Part shown: positions 19,179 through 27,407 of the stretch, one piece after another
How positions within the stretch are numbered: position 1 is the first letter of the stretch
How the letters are laid out: every line of letters begins with the position of its first letter
Assembly: GCA_963695445.1 (NCBI GenBank)
Contig: CAVOGV010000038.1
Location: 186,001 to 250,000, forward strand
DNA length: 64,000 bases
Source: Thiohalocapsa sp963695445
GTDB lineage: Bacteria; Pseudomonadota; Gammaproteobacteria; Chromatiales; Chromatiaceae
Direction of reading: 5' to 3'
Translations under genes and position numbers: made by a program
The notes under the pieces: generated by a model
Seen by the model: the letters and a program-made list of their open reading frames with translations, nothing else
Told to the model about the DNA's origin: nothing
Database searches by the model: none

Positions 19179-20558
19179 ATGCCGTCGACAACCCCACCAC
19201 AGGTCGGCCCCCTGTCTGATTTCGCGGGGGGCCAGGCGGAATGGCGCTGGCCGTTCTATCGGCACGGCCTTCGCCCGAGCACCAGCGCAACGGACGCGCA
19301 GGCGCTGCCCACCGCACTGCCGCTGCTGCCGGGCCTCGGTTCCGCCTGCTTCGTCGAATGGCGCTATTGGTCGGTGCTATCCGTGGCATTCCATGGCATC
19401 GTCGGCCTCTCCCTGGTGAACCCTGAGCAACGCTTCGCGAGTATTGCAGAGGGCGGACTGCTCCTGATCATCGCCGGTGTCTTCGACCGGCCCGCGCCGC
19501 CGGGCGCCGCACACCCGAGCCACGGCGAACAGCCGCTATTCGAACCACGGGCAGCGGAGCTGTGCTGGATGCACCTGTTTCCGGTCGCGGCCTGCACCTT
19601 CGACCAGCCCGAGCGCGGAGGGCTCAGTGCCGACGACGGCGACTGCCATCTCGAGCTGCGCCAACGCGACGCGACCCACGCCGACCTGCTGATCGAAAGC
19701 AGCAGTGGTCTCAGGCTGAAGCTGACCCATCATGGGCTGGCTGGAACGGCGATAGCATCGGTGCTGGACGATGGGCAGGCCGATGCAATGAGTCGGGGAA
19801 TGGGTCAGAGACTGAAACGCAGACTGGCCGGCCTCATCGGCGCCCACTGGGTGGTCCATTGCCCATCACCGGTGGCCGCCACCGACGGCGAGATCAAGAT
19901 CGACCCCAGCGCGTTGGCCGAGCTGCCGACCGCACCCGGCGCCGATGCCGACAGCTACGCGACGCCAGCGCTGCGAGCGCGCGTCGACGCTGGCGACCGC
20001 GAATTTCGTTGGCAGCGGGCCAGCGGTTACTACGAACATAGCTTCGGTATCCAGCCGCTACCGCTGCACGGCTGGGATTTCCTGTTCGTCCCGGATATCG
20101 AGCGGGGCCAGTCGCTGGTCATGCAGACTTATCGCGGCAGCCGGGCCTTGCGCTATGTTGAGGTAGTTTGGCAGCAGGACGGCCAGGCGCGCCACCAACG
20201 CTTCGGCCCAGATTGCCTGCAACTGACCTGGCCGGAGACCACGATAGACCCGGTGCTCCGCGCCCGACGACCGCTGCGACGGCTGATCCGCGCCGAGGCG
20301 GCCGGACTGAGCCTACAGGTCGACAACCGCGTACTCCACCGCATCCCGTTGCTGCGGCCGCACCGCCTGGCCGTGCGCCACTTCTTTATCAGCGAGGAGA
20401 TCGGCGTCGCCGACTGGACGCTACGAGATGCCCAAGATCGTGTCATCGCACAGGCCGTCAACCAACCCTGCGGCGGCGAACTGGCGCACTTCCGGACGCG
20501 CACATCGATGGCAACACAGCAGCACCGCCGCCCCCGCATGACAAAAGCGAAAAGGTAG
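19179..20558 (+). CDS. hypothetical protein, beta-rich, possibly CrtC/AttH-lipocalin-like
   Basis: A 459-residue soluble protein with no clear family. It is beta-rich and has two similar-looking halves. The segments EWRYWSVLSVAFHGIVGLSL (about 60) and GYYEHSFGIQPLPLHGWDFL (about 288) recall the EWWYW and GYWDxNWG...W patterns of two-lipocalin hydratase/cyclase proteins such as CrtC and AttH; this is only a pattern resemblance. No signal peptide is seen. It starts 31 bp after the HEPN gene on the same strand but has no evident link to it. The frame is clean and codon use is local. Confidence 0.5.
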   Translation: MPSTTPPQVGPLSDFAGGQAEWRWPFYRHGLRPSTSATDAQALPTALPLLPGLGSACFVEWRYWSVLSVAFHGIVGLSLVNPEQRFASIAEGGLLLIIAGVFDRPAPPGAAHPSHGEQPLFEPRAAELCWMHLFPVAACTFDQPERGGLSADDGDCHLELRQRDATHADLLIESSSGLRLKLTHHGLAGTAIASVLDDGQADAMSRGMGQRLKRRLAGLIGAHWVVHCPSPVAATDGEIKIDPSALAELPTAPGADADSYATPALRARVDAGDREFRWQRASGYYEHSFGIQPLPLHGWDFLFVPDIERGQSLVMQTYRGSRALRYVEVVWQQDGQARHQRFGPDCLQLTWPETTIDPVLRARRPLRRLIRAEAAGLSLQVDNRVLHRIPLLRPHRLAVRHFFISEEIGVADWTLRDAQDRVIAQAVNQPCGGELAHFRTRTSMATQQHRRPRMTKAKR

Positions 20559-20692
20559 GGGCGAAGTCATTCGCCCCCTCGCCTGTCTCTGAACGAATGA
20601 ATTCACCCTCGACGCGAGCCCCATTGCACCAGTCGCCGCAGGCGCCGATACCGAGTGCGGGTTTCCACAGCCAACCGTCGCCGTCTTCGCAA

Positions 20693-21283
20693 TCAGGGCG
20701 CGTCGACCCGCGGCACCAAGGCGCCCCGCATCACCAGATAACGAAGCACGGCCTCGGCCGTGAGACGGTGGCCAATGGGCCCCCAATGGGAGTCGTTCGG
20801 CAAATAGACATCCTGCTCGCCGGCGGCAATGGCCGCATCCAGGGCCGGCTTGAGACCGACACCGGGCAGACCCGAGGCGGCGAGCACAGCGGTGACAAAG
20901 CCAGGTTCGGCGTCGGATTCGGCCCCGAGGTAGCGCTGATAAGCGGAGTATTTGCTGGGCACCAACAGGGGCACGAAGACCGCCCCGAGCCGCAGCTCCA
21001 CCCGCCGCTGCAGGTTCGCAAGCCCGCAACCCACGCGCTCGATCATCGCTCGCGGCAGCCGCGGCCTGACCGCATAGCCATACACCAATAGATCGTCCCG
21101 GCGGCCGCTGAACAGCCCCCGGCGCAGGTCGTAGGTAACGATGCGCAAGCCTGTGCGCGCCGCCAGTACCGCTTGCCATTCATGGCCGCGATGCGCCTGG
21201 TGCGAGACCGAGTCGCCGACGACGACGATATCGGCGGTCGGCCAGTCCGAGTCCGACTGGGCATACCGATGAAGCGGCTGCAC
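20693..21283 (-). CDS. SGNH-like hydrolase/acyltransferase domain protein
   Basis: A 196-residue protein with SGNH-family features: VVVGDSVSH (about 20-28, nucleophile-type Ser in GDS) and the C-terminal NDSHWGPIGHRLTAEAV (about 164), where Asp and His complete the triad in AlgX/AlgJ-type proteins. Related domains move or remove acetyl groups on polysaccharides. It lacks a signal peptide, and its N-terminus begins almost directly at the active-site strand. It may therefore be a 5'-truncated remnant of a longer exported protein. The REP doublet lies just upstream (21304-21381). Confidence 0.6.
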   Translation of the reverse strand: MQPLHRYAQSDSDWPTADIVVVGDSVSHQAHRGHEWQAVLAARTGLRIVTYDLRRGLFSGRRDDLLVYGYAVRPRLPRAMIERVGCGLANLQRRVELRLGAVFVPLLVPSKYSAYQRYLGAESDAEPGFVTAVLAASGLPGVGLKPALDAAIAAGEQDVYLPNDSHWGPIGHRLTAEAVLRYLVMRGALVPRVDAP

Positions 21284-21303
21284 AAAACGCGGATGCGCGC
21301 CCC

Positions 21304-21381
21304 GTGGGAGCGATTTGTAATCGCGACGACCACGACAGCAGATGTCCGCGCAGCCTTATCGCGGCTGCAAGCCGCTCCCAC
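21304..21381. repeat. REP doublet (REPIN-like), copy 1
   Basis: A 78-bp element starting GTGGGAGCGATTTGTAATCG and ending GCTGCAAGCCGCTCCCAC: two inverted REP-type units around a short spacer that can form a large hairpin. A second element with the same ends and the same length lies at 42364-42441. Such doublets are mobilised in trans by RAYT-type (TnpA_REP) proteins; no such gene is in this window. Confidence 0.85.
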
Positions 21382-21450
21382 AGCCGCGGCCAGCAACTTG
21401 TTCTTATACTGCAGTGCCCGGCGCCAGAAGAAATGAAGGATATTGCCACG

Positions 21451-22689
21451 ATGTCCCCAGACCCCAGCCAACTTGTCGACGCCGATACCAGCCACGCCAT
21501 CGAAACCGCCGACCGGGTCTGGTGGGTAGGTCACGTCCTCGACGACGACATCTTTCAGTGCCACGTCTATCTGCTGGAAGAGGGGGACCAATCCGTCCTA
21601 TTCGATCCCGGCTCGCACTTCACCTGTGCCGGCACGCTGCGCAAGATCGAAGAGGTCATCCCGTTCACCAAAATCGGCTATTTCGTCTGCCTACCGTTCT
21701 GGCTGGTGGAGCAGCACGACTGGCGGTTGCAACTCCTCGACCGCGAGCTCCGCTTCGTCTTCACGCCCTATGCACATTTTCCGGGCGCCATCTGCAGCTT
21801 CGATCCGAGCACGCGCGCGCTTCGACGGCCTCACCGCGGGCGAACCCGAAACGGTCCGATCGCTACTAAGCAAGACCCGCGCCGAGTGGGAAGCGGCGCA
21901 CCGGCAAGGCCCGGTCATGCGTGACCACCTGCTGCACCTTGGCCATTTTTGCAGCCAACCGGACGGCGAAGACGGCCTAGCGCTGACGCTGCCGCTGCTC
22001 TCGCCCCAACGGGAGCGCATGGAGGTCGTGGCCATCATCCACCTGGAGACCAAGGCGGCGATCCCGCACGACATGGACCTAACTGGTGCAGCAACTGATG
22101 ACGCCGCTGCAAGTGGCGCTAGAGCGCGAGGTCATCTACCGACGCATCGAGCAGGAGCGCCAGCGCGCCTACCAGCGCTCGACACGCGATTCGCTGAGTG
22201 GACTCTTCACCCGCGTTTACATGCAGGACGTAGTTGCCAGCCAATGCGGCATCGACGACCGCGCCGAGGCCACCGAACTGGCCGCCGTCATGCTTGATCT
22301 GGACCACTTCAAACAGATCAACGACAGCCATGGCCACGCCGCCGGCGATGCCGTGCTGCGCCGATACGCGGACATTCTGATGCGTACCGCCCGTGCCACC
22401 GACATCCCGGTGCGTTTCGGCGGCGAGGAATTAATCATTTTCATCGTCGGCGCCGCCGCCCTCGGCTTGGCCCAGTTCGCCGAACGCCTGCGCCGCACCA
22501 TCGAGGAACACGCCTTTGACGTGGGGTATCGGACACCTGCTGCCGGTGACCGCAAGCCTCGGCGTCGCCACCCGCAAGGCCGGCGAGAACATGGATGTGG
22601 TAATCCGACGCGCCGACGAGGCCCTGTACATAGCCAAAAGCAACGGCCGCAACCAGGTACGTCTAGCCGCGGACGCGCCAACCGCCTGA
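21451..22689 (+). pseudogene. diguanylate cyclase with N-terminal ODP-like domain, broken
   Basis: Joining frames gives one coding unit. The N-terminus (VWWVGHVLDDDIFQCHVYLL...ELRFVFTPYAHFPGAI) resembles the oxygen-sensing di-iron ODP domain of the metallo-beta-lactamase fold, and the C-terminus is a GGDEF domain. The GGDEF part has MLDLDHFKQINDSHGH, the active-site loop FGGEEL, and the closing RRADEALYIAKSNGRNQ. Frames shift near 21815, 22080 and 22522. Where ODP proteins carry the His/Asp metal ligands, IGYFVC runs straight into LPFWLVEQ, so about 40 residues seem to be missing. The ATG at 21451 follows AAGGA; 21433 is an alternative start. Confidence 0.75.
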
Positions 22690-22800
22690 CCACCACCGGA
22701 CCCGCGGCAGGCGAGCAGGCGCGACCGGCCGCGAACACGACGACATGGCACAATCCGCGCGATATGTTACCCAACCACGCCAGCCGCGAGCCATCACCGC

Positions 22801-23154
22801 ATGCCAACAACACCGCCGATGCCCACCCCCCTCACCGATCTCAGCAAGCGCGTCAATGAAGCGCGGAGCCTGATTCTGGATCTACTGACCGAACTGATCG
22901 GTCCGGTCGAACTGAGCTACGACTTCCATCGTGAATGGAACGGCTGCTGGAAGGCACTCGTAGACATCAGCGGCGCGGTCACCGGACGGCTCGACTTCAC
23001 GCTGTTGGAGACCGCCGACGGCGCGCTGCTCGCGCTGCCACGACCGCTACCCGAGCGCTGGCGCACCGAAACCGGCATCCCCGCCAGCGACGGCAGCCGC
23101 TGGAGCATCGACGACAGCGGCCAGCTGGTCGCGTTTCAAGCGGGTTCCGCTTGA
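22801..23154 (+). CDS. hypothetical protein
   Basis: A 117-residue acidic cytosolic protein of unrecognised family. An N-terminal helix (LTDLSKRVNEARSLILDLLT) is followed by beta-type segments (VELSYDFHREWNGCWKALVD, SGAVTGRLDFTLLE) and a Trp-containing end. A start at the internal ATG (22819, MPTPLTDL) is also possible. It lies 111 bp after the diguanylate cyclase gene on the same strand. There are no neighbours that suggest a role. Confidence 0.5.
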   Translation: MPTTPPMPTPLTDLSKRVNEARSLILDLLTELIGPVELSYDFHREWNGCWKALVDISGAVTGRLDFTLLETADGALLALPRPLPERWRTETGIPASDGSRWSIDDSGQLVAFQAGSA

Positions 23155-23181
23155 TGCAGATGGTGGAGTAGTTTATAGCTA

Positions 23182-23480
23182 GGCGGTGCCTCAGACCGAC
23201 GACTAATTGTCGGCGCTGGTTCGTGCAGCACACCAATCGTTGTCGTAGTCGTTATCGTGCTTGTTTTTGTGCTTCGAGTGGCAATGCAATGCGCGCATGA
23301 GAGCGTCTACGTGAAGCGTTGAGGCGCCCTGAAGTTCCGTCGGCCGGGGGAAATTTCGGTTACGACAACGAGTAACTTGACTTGTCTGTGAAGATGCGGC
23401 GCCCTCAAGCAGTCTAGGGGCCAAGGGCCAAAAGAGCGCAATCGCCGTGGACAGTTGCCCTCGGCCTTGGCGAATGGCCA
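23182..23480 (+). repeat. dispersed intergenic element, copy D
   Basis: The head GGCGGTGCCTCAGACCGACG is at 23184-23203. Inside are TCGTTGTCGTAGTCG (about 23238) and the opposing GGTTACGACAACGAG (about 23356), an inverted pair shared with copy C. The tail TCTGTGAAGATGCGGCGCCC TCAAGCAGTCTAG ends at 23418. Heptads follow (GGGCCAA GGGCCAA, 23419-23432; CTCGGCC TTGGCGA, about 23460). This fills most of the gene-free gap 23155-23570, where I see no gene. Confidence 0.65.
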
Positions 23481-23573
23481 CTCCAACCAATGCGCAACGC
23501 ACATCTGTCATCGAAGATCGTTCGTGAAGGCGTGGAGCGATCGTCCCACGTTCGCCGCACATCGACCGAAAAC

Positions 23574-23606
23574 AAAAAAAGGCCGAGCAAAAGCTGGCCT
23601 TTTTAT
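23574..23606. terminator. intrinsic terminator of tRNA-Pro
   Basis: GGCCGAGC (23581-23588) and AGCTGGCC (23592-23599) form a hairpin with one mismatch, flanked by an A7 run on one side and T5 on the other. It can therefore work in both directions. It lies about 30 bp beyond the tRNA-Pro 3' end on the minus strand. Confidence 0.8.
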
Positions 23607-23635
23607 CACTTTTTCACTTTTTCACTAAGTCGAAT

Positions 23636-23712
23636 TGGTCGGGGTGAGAGGATTCGAACCTCCGGCCCCTGCCTCCCGAAGGCAGTGCTCTACCAGGCTG
23701 AGCTACACCCCG
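23636..23712 (-). tRNA. tRNA-Pro (anticodon CGG)
   Basis: A 77-nt cloverleaf with encoded CCA. On the minus strand it begins CGGGGTGTAGCTCAG and ends CACCCCGACCA. The anticodon stem CTGCC/GGCAG encloses loop TTCGGGA, giving anticodon CGG for the CCG codon. D loop (CTCAGCCTGGTAGAGC) and T arm (GGAGGTTCGAATCC) are standard. Confidence 0.97.
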
Positions 23713-23839
23713 ATTGATTGGATTACTCGCCTGCGATTAGTCGGGATTCGCTGACGGTCTCTACTGTGTGTTTTCTTTTTGTTGTTTTCGTGCTAAGCAG
23801 CTGCTGATTTCGTCGTTGCAGCAACCCGCCGACGGCGGA

Positions 23840-24808
23840 TCAGTGGGTTCTCGCAACGGCGAAGTCGGCGGTCGCTTCCATGGAACGCCGAGCCGGGCTG
23901 TCCGGTAGCACCTGGAGGGCGTCCTTCGCTGCTCTGACATGATCCCGAGCAAGCTGTGCAGTGTAATCGATTGCACCGCTCGACACAATGGCTTCGACGA
24001 CGACGTCGATGCGCTCACGCCCGCCCGTTTCGATGGCGGAGCGCAGGCAAGCCCGCTGCGCCTCGGTGCCCACCGCCATGGCCCGGATGACCGGCAGCGT
24101 GGGCTTGCCCTCTTCGAGGTCATCGCCGATGTGTTTGCCGATGGTGTCCGCGTCGGACTCGTAGTCGAGCGCGTCGTCAACCAGCTGGAAGGCGATACCG
24201 AGGTGCAGACCGAAACTGGCAACGGCGTCTTCGGTGTCGCGCGGCATGCCGGCGAGCACGGCCCCCAGCCGCGTGCCGGCCTCGAACAGGGTCGCGGTCT
24301 TGCGCTCGATGACCTCCATGTAACGGGCCTCATCGGTGTCCGGGTCGTTGGTGTTCAGCAGTTGCAGCACCTCGCCTTCGGCGATGCGGTTGGTGGCATG
24401 GGAGAGCACGTCCATGACGCGCATGTTTCCGACATCCACCATCATTTCGAATGCGCGCGAATACAGAAAGTCGCCTACCAGGACGCTGGCCTCGTTGCCC
24501 CACACGGCATTTGCGGTGTCGCGATTGCGGCGCAGCTGGGAGCCGTCGACGACATCGTCGTGCAGCAAGGTCGCGGTGTGGATGAACTCGACGATGGCGG
24601 CAACATCACGATGCGCCATGCCCTGATAGCCGCAGGCACGCGTCGCCAGCAGCACCAGCAGCGGGCGCAGCCGTTTGCCGCCACTACTGACGATGTAATG
24701 GCCGATTTGATTGATAAGCACCACGTTCGACTGCAGGCGCTTGAGGATGATCTCGTCGACAGCCTGAATGTCTTCGCTAACCGGTGCCCGAATTGCGGAC
24801 AAATCCAT
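23840..24808 (-). CDS. ispB: polyprenyl (octaprenyl) diphosphate synthase
   Basis: A 322-residue trans-long-chain prenyl transferase that builds the side chain of ubiquinone/menaquinone from FPP and IPP. The two Mg2+-binding Asp-rich motifs are intact: DDVVD (84-88, in LLHDDVVDGSQLRR) and DDALD (211-215). GGKRLRP (43-49) binds the diphosphate. Length and the rplU-side location match gammaproteobacterial IspB, which sits divergent from rplU-rpmA in many genomes. Chain length cannot be fixed from sequence. The frame is clean. Confidence 0.94.
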   Translation of the reverse strand: MDLSAIRAPVSEDIQAVDEIILKRLQSNVVLINQIGHYIVSSGGKRLRPLLVLLATRACGYQGMAHRDVAAIVEFIHTATLLHDDVVDGSQLRRNRDTANAVWGNEASVLVGDFLYSRAFEMMVDVGNMRVMDVLSHATNRIAEGEVLQLLNTNDPDTDEARYMEVIERKTATLFEAGTRLGAVLAGMPRDTEDAVASFGLHLGIAFQLVDDALDYESDADTIGKHIGDDLEEGKPTLPVIRAMAVGTEAQRACLRSAIETGGRERIDVVVEAIVSSGAIDYTAQLARDHVRAAKDALQVLPDSPARRSMEATADFAVARTH

Positions 24809-24912
24809 TGGGCGGGGCTTCGATTTGGAAGGAATCGGCGATGCTATGGTTGCGCCATCGTCCTGTCAAGCTCGAAGCGGCCGAAGCGACGACACGCACG
24901 CGCAATCCGGAT

Positions 24913-24942
24913 TTGACGCAGACGAATGGAAGCCGTTATTCT
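24913..24942 (+). promoter_or_regulatory. candidate sigma70 promoter of rplU-rpmA
   Basis: TTGACG (24913-24918, 5 of 6) and TATTCT (24937-24942, 4 of 6) are spaced by 18 bp, about 200 bp upstream of rplU. The divergent gap with ispB (24809-25141, 333 bp) contains no other gene that I can support. It may also hold leader sequences for ribosomal-protein control. Confidence 0.45.
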
Positions 24943-25141
24943 TGTTGGTCTTGCACGGTGCGCGCGCAGCGATTTCGCTTCGCGATACCTCCGACCTTCC
25001 GACCCGCGGCTTCGTTCGGCGCCGCTCTGCGATGACGGCCTTTTGCGGGCTCTGTATTGCGAGAGGCAGCCCGACGGGGTCGGCTGTGTATCGAAGACAT
25101 CGCATCACGGACACTCAGTTCGACTTCCTGGAAACAAGACC

Positions 25142-25456
25142 ATGTACGCAGTGATTGAAACGGGCGGTAAGCAATATCGGGTCGCCGAAGGCGACAAGGT
25201 TCGCGTCGAGAAACTCGATGCCGAGGCCGGCACGAGCATCGACATCGCCAAGGTGCTGATGATCGCCGATGGCGATCAGATTCGGCTTGGCAAGCCGTTC
25301 ATCGACGGCACGATGGTGACCGCAGAGGTCACGGCTCACGGCCGCAACGATAAGGTCAAGATCATCAAGTTCCGCCGCCGCAAGCACCATATGAAGCGCC
25401 AGGGCCACCGCCAGTGGTTCACGGAGCTCAAGATCACCGGCATCTCGGCGGGCTGA
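25142..25456 (+). CDS. rplU: 50S ribosomal protein L21
   Basis: A 104-residue ribosomal protein L21 of full length, starting MYAVIETGGKQYRV. The conserved end FRRRKHHMKRQGHRQWFTEL contains the basic 23S rRNA-binding stretch and the L21 signature. It is followed 115 bp later by rpmA, the conserved L21-L27 operon, with obgE beyond. The reading frame is open well upstream, but the ATG at 25142 gives the universal N-terminus. Confidence 0.98.
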   Translation: MYAVIETGGKQYRVAEGDKVRVEKLDAEAGTSIDIAKVLMIADGDQIRLGKPFIDGTMVTAEVTAHGRNDKVKIIKFRRRKHHMKRQGHRQWFTELKITGISAG

Positions 25457-25571
25457 GACCCCCACTCGGCGTCAGCGTCAGTCGAGGGTCGCGGCAACTC
25501 CGATTGCTCCGACATCGGCAGCAGACTCTGACATCACAGAAAGGCCACAGCGACTCGGGAGACCCTGAACC

Positions 25572-25859
25572 ATGGCACACAAAAAGGCAGGCGGCAGTTC
25601 GCGCAACGGCCGCGATTCGGAATCAAAGCGCCTCGGCGTCAAACTCTTCGGCGGCCAGCAGGTTCGGGCCGGCAGCATCATCGTTCGGCAGCGCGGCACG
25701 CGCTTCCACAACGGCGTCAACGTCGGCTGCGGTCGCGACCACACCCTGTTTGCACTGAAGGACGGCATGGTGCGCTTCGAGGTCAAGGGACCAAAGAACC
25801 GCAAGTTCGTCAGTATCGTCGAATCGGGAGTCGGAACTGCTGCCGAAGCCGGGGCCTAA
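25572..25859 (+). CDS. rpmA: 50S ribosomal protein L27
   Basis: A 95-residue L27 with the conserved N-terminal tail MAHKKAGGSSRNGRDS, which reaches the peptidyl-transferase centre, and the core GVKLFGGQQVRAGSIIVRQR. A GGGAG site precedes the ATG. The protein starts directly with MAHKKAGG, so no cleavable leader of the Firmicutes type is present. The C-terminal extension ends ESGVGTAAEAGA. A terminator follows at 26003. Confidence 0.98.
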   Translation: MAHKKAGGSSRNGRDSESKRLGVKLFGGQQVRAGSIIVRQRGTRFHNGVNVGCGRDHTLFALKDGMVRFEVKGPKNRKFVSIVESGVGTAAEAGA

Positions 25860-26002
25860 AGCGTTGCCCGCGGGCAACCGCTGCCGGGCGAGAGAGACGG
25901 CGTGGCGGCCCTCCTCCGGCAGCCGCTAGCCGCTGGCTTCCCGGCGGGGGACCGATCGACAGTCGCGACGCCGGCTGATCGTTCTGCATACGCCGATCGC
26001 CA

Positions 26003-26039
26003 CAAAGCCTCGCCAACCGGCGGGGCTTTTTTCTTTTTT
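26003..26039 (+). terminator. intrinsic terminator after rpmA
   Basis: AGCCTCGCC and GGCGGGGCT (26006-26026) form a hairpin with loop AACC, followed by TTTTTTCTTTTTT. It sits only about 18 bp before the GTG start of obgE. It therefore either ends rplU-rpmA transcription or attenuates read-through into obgE. Confidence 0.88.
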
Positions 26040-26056
26040 CTCACGGTGACAACAAC

Positions 26057-27152
26057 GTGAAGTTTGTCGACGAGGCACTGATACAGGTCGAGGCCGGCGA
26101 CGGCGGCAATGGCTGCGTCAGCTTTCGCCGCGAGAAATACATCCCCAGAGGGCGGTCCCGACGGCGGCGATGGCGGCGACGGCGGCAGCGTGTTTCTGGT
26201 CGGCGACGAAAACCTGAATACCCTAGTGGACTTCCGCCACAAGCGCCGACACAAGGCCGAACGCGGACAGAACGGCAGGGGCCGCAACATGACCGGGCGT
26301 TCCGGCAGCGACACACTCGTTCAGGTGCCGCTGGGCACCCGTGTTCGGGATGCCGACACCGACGAGATCCTCGGCGAACTGCTGCTCCACGACCAACGGC
26401 TGCTGGTGGCACAGGGCGGCTTTCACGGCATCGGCAACGCGCGCTACAAGTCGAGCACCAACCGCGCTCCGCGCCAGTTTTCGCCCGGCACCCCCGGTGA
26501 GCGGCGCGCGCTGCAACTGGAATTGCTGCTGCTCGCTGATGTGGGCCTGCTCGGCCTGCCCAACGCCGGCAAGTCGAGCCTGATTCGGCGCCTATCGAGC
26601 GCACGGCCCAAGGTGGCCGACTATCCGTTCACGACCCTGCACCCCAACCTCGGCGTCGTCAGCCTCGGTAGCAAGCGCAGTTTCGTCATCGCCGACATCC
26701 CCGGCCTGATCGCCGGCGCCGCCCAGGGCGCCGGACTCGGCATGCGCTTCCTAAAGCACCTGTCACGTACTCGACTGCTGCTACACGTGGTCGACCTGGC
26801 GCCGCTCGACGACAGCATTACCCCCGCGGGCCAAATCCGCACCATCGAGCAAGAACTGGCCGAGTTCGGCAGCGATCTGTCCGACAAGGAACGCTGGCTG
26901 GTGCTGAACAAGACCGATCTGCTCGACGCCGAGACGCTGGCCGAGCGACGCGATGCGTTGCTGGCGGAACTCGACTGGTCCGGACCAGTGTTCGCCATCT
27001 CAGCGATCACGGGCGACGGGACGAGAGAGCTGGCGGAGTCACTGATGGAGCGCCTGGAGCAGATGCCGCACCCGCTCGCCGCCCTCAAGGCAGAGACCGA
27101 CGACGAAGTCGACAACGACGACGCCGACGCCGCCTGGCATCCACTCGATTGA
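26057..27152 (+). pseudogene. obgE: GTPase ObgE/CgtA, one frameshift (probable sequencing indel)
   Basis: An essential ribosome-associated GTPase for 50S maturation and stress control. The gene starts with GTG at 26057 (MKFVDEALIQVEAGDGGNG). The Gly-rich Obg fold then jumps frame near 26150: reading AGAGGGCGG with one G less restores RGGPDGGDGGDGG. From there the frame is intact to the stop, with G1 GLPNAGKSSL, G3 DIPGL and G4 NKTD motifs and an acidic C-terminus. The error is in a GGG run. As the gene is essential in bacteria studied, a sequencing indel is more likely than a real mutation. It follows rpmA, the usual order. Confidence 0.9.
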
Positions 27153-27172
27153 GCCTTTGATCAGGACTAGCG

Positions 27173-27388
27173 AGGCGATGCCTCAGACCGACGAGCGCAA
27201 GACGCCATGTTGCTCGACCTGTTGGTGACTTCCAGTGGGCCAAGCGCCCAGGGCCGAGGGCCGCTGCACAGGGCGATTGCGCAACTTTAGCCCCAGGCGC
27301 TCGGCGCTCGGCCCTCTGAATGAACGCGCGACGTCGACGTGAAACTTGATCCATCTGCAAACATCTGGCGCCCTAACGCAAACATAGG
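27173..27388 (+). repeat. dispersed intergenic element, copy B
   Basis: The most complete copy, filling the obgE-proB gap. The head is GAGGCGATGCCTCAGACCG (27172-27190), where GAGGC and GCCTC form a small hairpin around GAT. Two runs of 7-bp units follow: GGGCCAA GCGCCCA GGGCCGA GGGCCGC (27238-27265) and GGCGCTC GGCGCTC GGCCCTC (27297-27317). The tail, CATCTGCAAACATCTGGCGCC CTAACGCAAACATAG, ends near 27388. It lies within an otherwise conserved operon order, so it may affect proB expression. Confidence 0.7.
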
Positions 27389-27407
27389 ATAAGAACTGGG
27401 ACCGGCG

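Noticed and set aside
27238..27317. CRISPR array, because of short regular repeats
   Set aside because: The units are 7 bp without spacers, and there are no cas genes.
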